Source of the DNA: Mugil cephalus
Taxonomy: Eukaryota; Chordata; Actinopteri; Mugiliformes; Mugilidae
Assembly: GCF_022458985.1 (NCBI RefSeq)
Contig: NC_061771.1
Location: 30,802,322 to 30,866,321 of the forward strand
Direction: 5' to 3'
Length of the DNA: 64,000 nt
Made by a program: the position numbers and the translations under genes. A model generated the notes under the pieces. That model saw only the letters and a program-made list of their open reading frames with translations. It had not been told where the DNA came from and did not search any database. Below are positions 56,883-64,000 of the stretch, piece by piece. Within the stretch, counting starts at the first letter, position 1. The number at the start of each line of letters is the position of its first letter.

Positions 56883-58461
56883 AACCCCTCCACCACATTA
56901 AGGTAGTGATTCATCTGGAGGCAGAGATGCTGCTTTATCATATCAAAGGAGTCCAGGTGGGTTGGTATGGAATCTGAAGAGGACTCCAGGATTGTAAAGA
57001 GGTGAGTTACCAGGGTGGTTCATGAATTCACTGGAGAGAAAACAGATCTCAACCATCCTGAGAGACCACCTGACCCTGACATAAAATTGCCAGGGATGAA
57101 GAGTTTTTATAAACAATAAACTTCAACTCTCTGTGGCAGTACAGAGCCTATTACCGTTGTAACCAACTGGTCATCAGATTGATCTATCCATTTTGACTGA
57201 AACATGGCTACAGCTCGATGAAGGAGTTTAAAGGAGGAAATGAAATAAATTAGACTTACTTGAATCCTATCCGTCAAACAGATTCCAGTTTTGGTTCCTC
57301 TGGGTTCTGTGCTGGGATCATTAGATCAGAAAATTCTTTATTGTCCCAATTTGGGCAATTTACTTTGCAACAGCAGTCACCAACCAAATTCAGATCATAA
57401 AACAGTACTGTACAAAACAACACAGAATAAATAATAAAAGTCATCAGGTGAGTTATCATGACCATAGAGTATATGCAGCCTACATTGCAAGACCATGCCT
57501 AAAAGTTATTTAGAAACTCTACAGCTGTGGGAACAAATGATCTGAGATATCTGCTTGGTATATTGATATCTGCACAGGCGAGTACCTGTGTCTCCACCCA
57601 GCATTTTATCATTGCAAAGGTGTGAGATAGAACTTCTGACTGGTTACAAGTACCTTGGCATTTTAATTGATGACTAACTTTCTTTTAAAACTCATGTAGA
57701 CATCATGATAAAAAGGTCAGGTCTTCTTTTTCTTTTACTGCCAGGAAAAAAGTTGTTTGCTGCCATCTTGCTCCCTATACTTGATTACGGCGACCAGCCT
57801 GCAATCCCGTTGCAGGTTCGTCAGAGGTTATCTAAAGGTGAATAGTTGAATAAAGGCAACTGGATGTTTCGCTACTCGGACACAGACATAGTCTGAAAGG
57901 AGATACAAGGGGGAGACACAACACAGTATAAGCACACAGCGTTGAGTAGTAAGATAGAAGAAACTAGAAAATTCTGTCTGGGGAATTTTGAAAGGGCAAC
58001 TGCCGGGGGTACCATCTCTGTCAATCAAACTGTTTTGAGTTGTATGATTTCGAGTTTGTGAGCTTCATTTGAAATGTTGATGTAAATTTTGAGAAAAACA
58101 AAAAGATGAGTTTTGGTGTTTAAATATAAATACGCATATATGACTGAGATTCTAAGTTAATGTTTATGACTTATTTTTAAAATACATTTTGAAATTAATT
58201 GATTCATGAAAGTAAATGCCAAAATATGTCTTTTTTCTTTTATTTCCCACCATAGATTTAATTCCTCTCTAGGCACTGTGGGAGTTGCCACTCCCGAGTT
58301 CATCCTTTAATTTCCCTTTCAATTTTATTTTGGCCAGTTTTATTTACTTCTTCACCAGTCTATGGGCCTCTTCTTGTTGGTGAATGTCTCCTTGGTGGAA
58401 AGCATTTCTGATTTAGAATATTGACGAAATTTCCCAGTTTGGGACAAATATTTAGTTTAGT
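56883..58461. other. Repeat-derived spacer, copy B
   Basis: Copy of 39386-40968, including the LINE piece at about 57588-57815 (YKYLGILIDD). No gene. Confidence 0.45.
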
Positions 58462-58653
58462 TTAGTTTTTTAGTTTAGTGACCAAAGGTTTATTATTTGG
58501 GTATATTGTGATTGTCATTTGTTCACAAAAGAAAAAGTATTCAGATACAGTGTTCATCAGCTCATCTAAATCAGTAAAAGTGTCTTTGAAATCATCGCAG
58601 TTAGTGCTGTTAAAACGTCCATTCAGCTGGTGAGCTGAGCCCTCTGTCCACAC
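58462..58653 (-). mobile_element. LINE fragment, minus strand, second copy
   Basis: Copy of 40969-41160 with two residue changes. Confidence 0.6.
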
Positions 58654-58864
58654 AGCAGCCTATTTTCTTTCAACTTTTCCTCTCTTGAGGGTCAGTTGAT
58701 AGACTGGTGCTAAAAAAGATGAAATTAGTATCAGTAAACCCCAAGTGACACAATTTTATAGGATATAAGTGGCCCCTTTATAGTGCCGTAGCATAAGTCC
58801 AGTACCTTACCATGTCTTGTTGGACACATTACATACTGGTAAAGGCGACAGAGGGATTTTTTAA

Positions 58865-58995
58865 GAATTTATTTCAAATTTCATTTCTATGCTGATGACA
58901 CAATCTTATATTGCTATGACTCTACTCTTGTTGAGGCCTTTGGGAAATTGCAGATTGCTTTTTCAAGCTGGCGGAACGTCAGCTTATTGATAATA

Positions 58996-59049
<54 letters not shown>

Positions 59050-59905
59050 AGCTAATAGACTAGTTTTAAATCCTGCCAGAACCAAACTGATGATTGTTTT
59101 CCAATGGCAGGAGAGTACCTGTCTCCTCCCAGCATTTTATCATTACAAGGGTGTGAGATAGAAAACCTAGAAAAAAAAGAAAAACACAATTTAAACTTGA
59201 GTTCTTTTTCCATCACATGTCTTGTTTTTCTTTTGCTGCCAGGAAAAAGGAAAAAGTTGGTTGTTGCTATCTTCCTCCTTACACTTGATTAAGATACCTT
59301 GATACCTTTCATGTATGAATGCTTCTTCAAACTGTCTGTAATCTCTGCATCCAGTGAATCATGGTGCCTTAAGGATTATCACAATTTATGTCATCATCAC
59401 TGCACCTTATATGAATGAGCTGAGTGGCCATCTCTGGCAACACCGCCTTACACAATGGCATATGTTTTTTTTAATATCTTACTTGTATTCCCAGACTATT
59501 TATGCAATTACATCTCTAAAACACAAAGCAAGTATTCTTTGCATTCCAACGATTTGTATGTTTTAAACGTGTCCAAAACCCACTCTGAATTTGGTAAACA
59601 CTGTTTTAAGTACTCTGCACCTGCTGCTTGGAACTCATTGCAGAAAACTTTAAAATTAAAGAAAATCATTACACTTGGATTTTGAAAAACCATGTGAGAG
59701 ACTTTGGAGCAGCTATGTATCACACTTGTTCTTGTTTTAGTGTAAATCCCTAGTCTTACTCGTGTTTCATTTTTATCTTCCATGTATTTTATTTATGTTA
59801 TTGAGTGAGTTTCTGTCACAACTTTCCTAGGTTGCGGTCTTTGCCAGGCTTCCCTTAGAAAATATGTCATTTTATCTTGACAGGATTGACCTTGTTAAAT
59901 AAAGG
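58865..59905 (+). mobile_element. LINE reverse-transcriptase fragment, second copy
   Basis: Copy of 41370-42380, with the YADDTILY box near 58887 and the APAAWNSLQKTLKL block near 59630. Confidence 0.65.
58996..59050. repeat. TTGA microsatellite, copy B
   Basis: 55 bases, 20 more than in copy A. Confidence 0.9.
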
Positions 59906-59949
59906 ATAATAATAAATAATACTGCAAGTATTAAAACCACCAATTATAA

Positions 59950-60415
59950 AATTTGGGGAATCGCGGGAAAAGCTTTAGAAACAGAGAACAAGAACAACAT
60001 TACGGATGATGCATCCTTAATTTTGGCTTTAGGATGAATATAATCCACTGTAATAACATGCTTCCCTTAGGCAATATTATTAGGAAACATGGCATAAACA
60101 TTAATTGCTATGCAGATGACACCCAGCTGTATTTATTCAAGAAACCAGATGAAACTAATCAGCTGGTTAAAGTCTTAACAACATAAAGGATGAGCTATAA
60201 CTTCCTAGTCTTAAAATCAGACTAAACAGAAATCATTGTATTTGGCCCTAAACATCTCAGAGATTCATTATCTAATCACTTTCTCTGGATGGCTTTACCT
60301 TGGGTCCAGTTCTACTGTGAGAAAACTTGGTGTTCTCACATAAAGCAAGTGACAAGGACTGCCTTCTTTCACCATATCCTCAACATTTCACATTCTGTCT
60401 CACCTCTACTTTCCT
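59950..60415 (+). mobile_element. LINE reverse-transcriptase fragment upstream of T5b
   Basis: Copy of 42430-42890, with the [18 protein letters not shown] block. Confidence 0.7.
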
Positions 60416-60509
60416 CTCTCGCGCATTGTGCTCCTATGCTTTAATTTATCCTACCCTACTACTCATAGCATGTTGTGTGTCTATCTCCCTTCCCCTACGT
60501 TTATTTTAT

Positions 60510-60819
60510 TTTGTTTTCAATGTATAACAACTTGTAATTCCTACAGTCTCTGTGACAAAGACTACGTCTGTGTCTATTGTTCAAACAGAAAAACTATGGT
60601 GCAATGTATTTGTTTTCATATTCATGTCTCAACTTGAAGCAGGAAATAAACTGTTAGAGAGAAACCGGAAAGACCAGATTCAATGTCAGTTTCCACAAAT
60701 AAACCACATGTCTGTCAGAGCGACGGCAGAGCTGCAGTCCAGACAAATCTCTGTGTTTCTGTCTGAAGAAAATTCATCTCAGTTCATCTATTCTTTCTCA
60801 ACATTGGACTAAAATACTG
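60510..60819 (+). promoter_or_regulatory. T5b promoter region and non-coding 5' exon
   Basis: Copy of 42990-43298; exon end 60819 (CTG|GTGAGTAC), acceptor ending at 61614. No intact interferon element. Confidence 0.5.
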
Positions 60820-61614
60820 GTGAGTACAGCTGATAATATTTACTGTGTTTCAACAGCTAGTATCAAATACTTGAGCTTGAGTTTAATCATTAGTGCATTG
60901 GAACAAAATATAAAATCCTAGAAAAAAACCTTCTGAATCAGAATCAACACAGTTCCCACTAACAGTACTCCCTTGATGTGATCCAGAAATGGGTCACAAT
61001 CCTGTTTTCAATGGGATGGAGGCCTTTGTCTTGGCAAAAAAAACAAACAAAACATGTTAAGACAGTGTTATTCATCGGCTCTCACTTCCATACTCCTTAA
61101 CAGTAGGTGGCTAGTGACACTGGTCATTTCACACCACAGAAATAGATCAGTAAAGTTTATTTATATTTGCTACTTTAGCGTGAATTCAGGTACAACGCAG
61201 ATTAAATGAGATATAGATTTTCTTATGTTGTGCATTGAGGTGTTCACTTGTCAAAGTACATTATTTTTCAATATTTACTTCCTGATAAGGTAATCAAAGG
61301 AAAAGTTAATTTTGTAAACTTGAATCATTTTGAATGGGTGTAAAAGGTGAACAAAGACTGATCAACAAATGCTGCTCTTCTCGGTCTCTACCTGAGATCG
61401 GTAAAATGTCAAGCGACTTTAGTGAATTTTACATCGAGGAGCTGCAGATGGTGGTAAAACAGATCTACTGACTGGCAATAAACTGACACCAGGAAAAAAA
61501 AAATGAAGACGTCTGTGTACAGTGTAAACTCTGTATGTATGAACTCTCATGAATGTTCAAATGTTAATCAGTCATCAAAAAATCTCAAAATTGCTCTTTC
61601 TCTCTTGTTGTCAG
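60820..61614 (+). other. T5b 5'-UTR intron
   Basis: 0.8 kb, shorter than in T5a because of the missing 199 bp. No gene. Confidence 0.6.
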
Positions 61615-61623
61615 TGTGTAGAC

Positions 61624-63267
61624 ATGTCTGCTGCCAAATGTCGGAGATCTGAAAATCAGTTTCTGTGCTCCATCTGTCTGGATGTGTTCACTGATCCAGT
61701 CACTACACCATGTGGACACAACTTCTGCAAACACTGCATCACTCAACATTGGGATACTACTGATGTATGTAAGTGTCCCCTGTGTAAAGAGATTTTCAAC
61801 ACTAGACCTCAGCTGAAGATCAACACTTTCATCCGTGAGATTGTTGCTGAGTTCAGACATGAAGCTCAACAGAAAACCAGCAGCAGCATCTCAGAGCAAC
61901 AAGCTACCAAACCAGGAGAAGTTCCCTGTGACGTCTGCACTGGAACCAAACTGAAGGCCCTGAAGTCCTGCTTGGTGTGTCTGCTCTCCTACTGTGACTC
62001 TCACCTGGAGCCTCATCTGACAGTGTCAGGTCTAAAGGGACATCAGCTGATCCACCCTGTGGACAACCTGGAAGACAGGAGGTGTAGGAAGCATGATAAA
62101 CCTCTGGAGCTGTTCTGTAAGACCAACCAGACATGCGTCTGCATGTTCTGCTCTGTTTTAGACCACAAGACACATGATGTTGTTCCTCTGAAAGAAGAAT
62201 ATGAAGGAAAGAAGGCAGAGCTGGGGAAGACAGAGGATAAAATTCAGCAGATGATCCAGAAGAGACGACTGAAGATTGAGGAGATGAAAGAGTCAGTGAA
62301 GATGAGTAAAGATGCTGCAGACAGAGAGAAAGCAGAAGGTGTTCAGGTCTTCACTGCTCTGAAGGAGTCTGTTGAGAGAGGCCTGGACCAGCTCATAAAG
62401 GAGATTGAAGACAAACAGAAAACAACAGAGAAACAGGCTGAAGGTTTCATCAGAGATCTGGAACAGGAAGTCTCTGAGCTGATGAAGAGGAGCTCTGAGG
62501 TAAAGCAGCTCTCACGCTCTGAAGACCACCTCCACCTCCTCCAAAGCTTCTCCGCCCTGAAAGATACTCCACCCACCAAGGACTGGACAGAGGTCAGCGT
62601 CAGTCCACCATCATATGAGGGGACTGTGGTGAGAGCTGTGACTCAGCTGGAGGAGACACTCAGTAAAGACAAGAAGAAGCTGCTTGAAGCTGAGTTGAAG
62701 AGGGTCCAGCAGTATGCAGTGGATGTGACTCTAGATCCTGATACAGCAAATCCTCACCTCATTCTGTCTGATGATGGAAAACAAGTGACTCATCGTGATG
62801 TGAGGAAGAAGCGTCCAGACAACCCAGAGAGATTTTCTACATGTATTTGTGTTTTAGGAAAGACGAGTTTCTCTTCAGGTAGATTTTACTTTCAGGTTCA
62901 GGTTAAAGGAAAGACTGACTGGGATCTAGGAGTGGCCAGAGGGTCAATCAACAGGAAGGGAGACATCAAACTGAGTCCTCAGAATGGTTACTGGACTGTA
63001 TGGTTGAGAAATGGAAATGAGTACAAAGCTCTTTCTGGTCCTCCAGTCAGTCTCTCTCTTGGTTCTCGTCCTGAGAAGGTGGGGGTGTTTGTGGATTATG
63101 AGGAGGGTCTGGTCTCCTTTCATGATATAGATACTGCAGCTCTTATCTACTCCTTTACTGGCTGCTCCTTCACTGACAAACTTTACCCATTCTTCAGTCC
63201 TTTTCTTTCTAACTATGGTAAAAACTCTGCACCTCTGCTTATCTGTCCTGTCACTCAAACTGTCTGA
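61624..63267 (+). CDS. T5b: TRIM E3 ubiquitin ligase, RING-B-box-coiled coil-PRY-SPRY
   Basis: Intact, 547 residues from MSAAKCRRSENQF. RING, B-box 1, B-box 2, coiled coil and PRY-SPRY are complete, with all zinc ligands. B-box 2 reads KTNQT where the other copies have KTDQT; that aspartate sits at a zinc-ligand position of the CHCDCCHH pattern, so zinc binding there could be weakened. Two short tracts look borrowed: VSVSPP near 62600 as in T4, and VARGSINR near 62935 with T2-like silent sites. It is the last TRIM in the window; the array may continue beyond it. The start lies nine bases after the acceptor, as in the other copies. Confidence 0.9.
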   Translation: MSAAKCRRSENQFLCSICLDVFTDPVTTPCGHNFCKHCITQHWDTTDVCKCPLCKEIFNTRPQLKINTFIREIVAEFRHEAQQKTSSSISEQQATKPGEVPCDVCTGTKLKALKSCLVCLLSYCDSHLEPHLTVSGLKGHQLIHPVDNLEDRRCRKHDKPLELFCKTNQTCVCMFCSVLDHKTHDVVPLKEEYEGKKAELGKTEDKIQQMIQKRRLKIEEMKESVKMSKDAADREKAEGVQVFTALKESVERGLDQLIKEIEDKQKTTEKQAEGFIRDLEQEVSELMKRSSEVKQLSRSEDHLHLLQSFSALKDTPPTKDWTEVSVSPPSYEGTVVRAVTQLEETLSKDKKKLLEAELKRVQQYAVDVTLDPDTANPHLILSDDGKQVTHRDVRKKRPDNPERFSTCICVLGKTSFSSGRFYFQVQVKGKTDWDLGVARGSINRKGDIKLSPQNGYWTVWLRNGNEYKALSGPPVSLSLGSRPEKVGVFVDYEEGLVSFHDIDTAALIYSFTGCSFTDKLYPFFSPFLSNYGKNSAPLLICPVTQTV

Positions 63268-63981
63268 TCCATTTAATGATGAAACTTTGAGATCAATGAA
63301 TGAAGTTATTGATCTTCACTCTTTATTCACAAATATGCTTTAATTCTTCAATGCTGGTGTCAATACAAGGCTGTACAGTTACATCCATATACAGTATATT
63401 TTGACAATGACACGATTTGTTATAAAGAGGTATTCACATCCAAATAGGACAAATGGATGAGGATTTACGACCATTTTGACCTGGAAACGTGTTACTGTCA
63501 CTGTGATGCTGTGGAAACAGGATCAAAATTATTTGTGTGAGCATCATGTTTCTTTAGTAATCCAGAATATCTTCCAGGAGAGCTGAAATAAGTTTGTTAC
63601 TCACTAGAGGTTTATCAGAGGAAGTGAGGAAAGTCTGTGTAGATGTTCACTGTTCTGGCCTCATCATATTAACATGCTTCTATAAGAGCCATTAGCTCAG
63701 TGAGTAATGAGGAAGTGTATAATTATCCAGATGAAATGTCGACTCCCTTTTGGTCTCTAAATCCAGAACCATCCGCAAGCAACTCCATATTTACTCTGAT
63801 GTCTGAGGTTTCATTACTTTCAAACAGCTCTAGACGATTTAGAGTAGTTACATACTGACTGTTTGGTTGACAAGAGCAGTTCTCACCTTCAGTTAAAAGT
63901 TTTAGTGAAAAGAGACGACGATTTGATTATGTGTTATAACTGTCGTGCTACTTATTGGGCATCACGTGGTTGGTAATTTAA
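63268..63981. other. T5b 3' flank
   Basis: Shared TRIM 3' sequence. From about 63630 it matches the distal flank seen at 19990 and 37900 (CATGCTTCTATAAGAGCCAT, TATAATTATCCAGATG). No gene. Confidence 0.5.
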
Positions 63982-64000
63982 TAGGGGTGTAACAATTCAT
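63982..64000. mobile_element. Possible start of a hAT-type element, cut by the window end
   Basis: TAGGGGTGTAACAATTCAT resembles the tip of a common fish hAT family that begins GGGGTGTAAC. Only 19 bases are visible. Confidence 0.25.

Larger units (their letters stand above)
46522..63334. repeat. Tandem duplication, copy B (16.8 kb)
   Basis: Collinear with 29048-46021. It lacks the 199-bp segment in the T5 intron and has a longer TTGA repeat. The T4 halves of the two copies are nearly identical, while the T5 genes differ at about ten residues. Confidence 0.95.

Overview
The window looks like teleost fish genomic DNA. It carries an intron-containing spred2 gene, an array of tripartite-motif (TRIM) genes of a type expanded in bony fish, and dense fish-type transposon debris (LINE reverse-transcriptase fragments, Tc1/mariner, hAT, a PIF-Harbinger-like element, a Penelope-like element and one Ty3/gypsy fossil). 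All calls come from reading the sequence and translations; no database search was run.

Layout. 1-4.7 kb is intergenic and holds a Ty3/gypsy fossil, a decayed Tc1/mariner transposase and a small foldback element. 4.76-11.0 kb is spred2 on the minus strand; six coding exons with consensus splice sites give a 427-residue protein, and a GC-rich promoter with a CRE and an E-box lies just upstream. 11.3-14.8 kb is repeat-rich spacer with microsatellites, a 623-bp hAT element with an 8-bp target-site duplication, LINE pieces and a 500-N gap.

From about 15 kb to the end there are seven TRIM loci, all on the plus strand and all with one coding exon (RING, two B-boxes, coiled coil, PRY-SPRY; about 547 residues) behind a non-coding 5' exon and a 5'-UTR intron. 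I call them T1 (15478), T2 (22790, broken), T3 (27074, dense in small indels and cut at the 3' end by a Penelope-like insertion), T4a (35803, locally frame-shifted), T5a (44311), T4b (53298, one frameshift) and T5b (61624). T1, T5a and T5b are intact.

The interval 29048-46021 is repeated in tandem at 46522-63334. Both copies contain T4 and T5, and their junction falls in a gap of exactly 500 N. This is either a recent 17-kb segmental duplication or an uncollapsed second haplotype; the sequence alone does not decide.

Functional reading. Spred2 is a membrane-associated brake on Ras-Raf-ERK signalling. The TRIM proteins are probable E3 ubiquitin ligases with a PRY-SPRY recognition domain, as in the fish TRIM expansions linked to antiviral immunity. 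A strong interferon-response-type element survives upstream of T3 only. Differences among the TRIM copies fall largely in three patches of the PRY-SPRY domain. I see no unknown multi-gene system; the most notable signals are the tandem duplication, the eroding promoter element, the indel-dense stretch of T3, and signs of exchange between copies.
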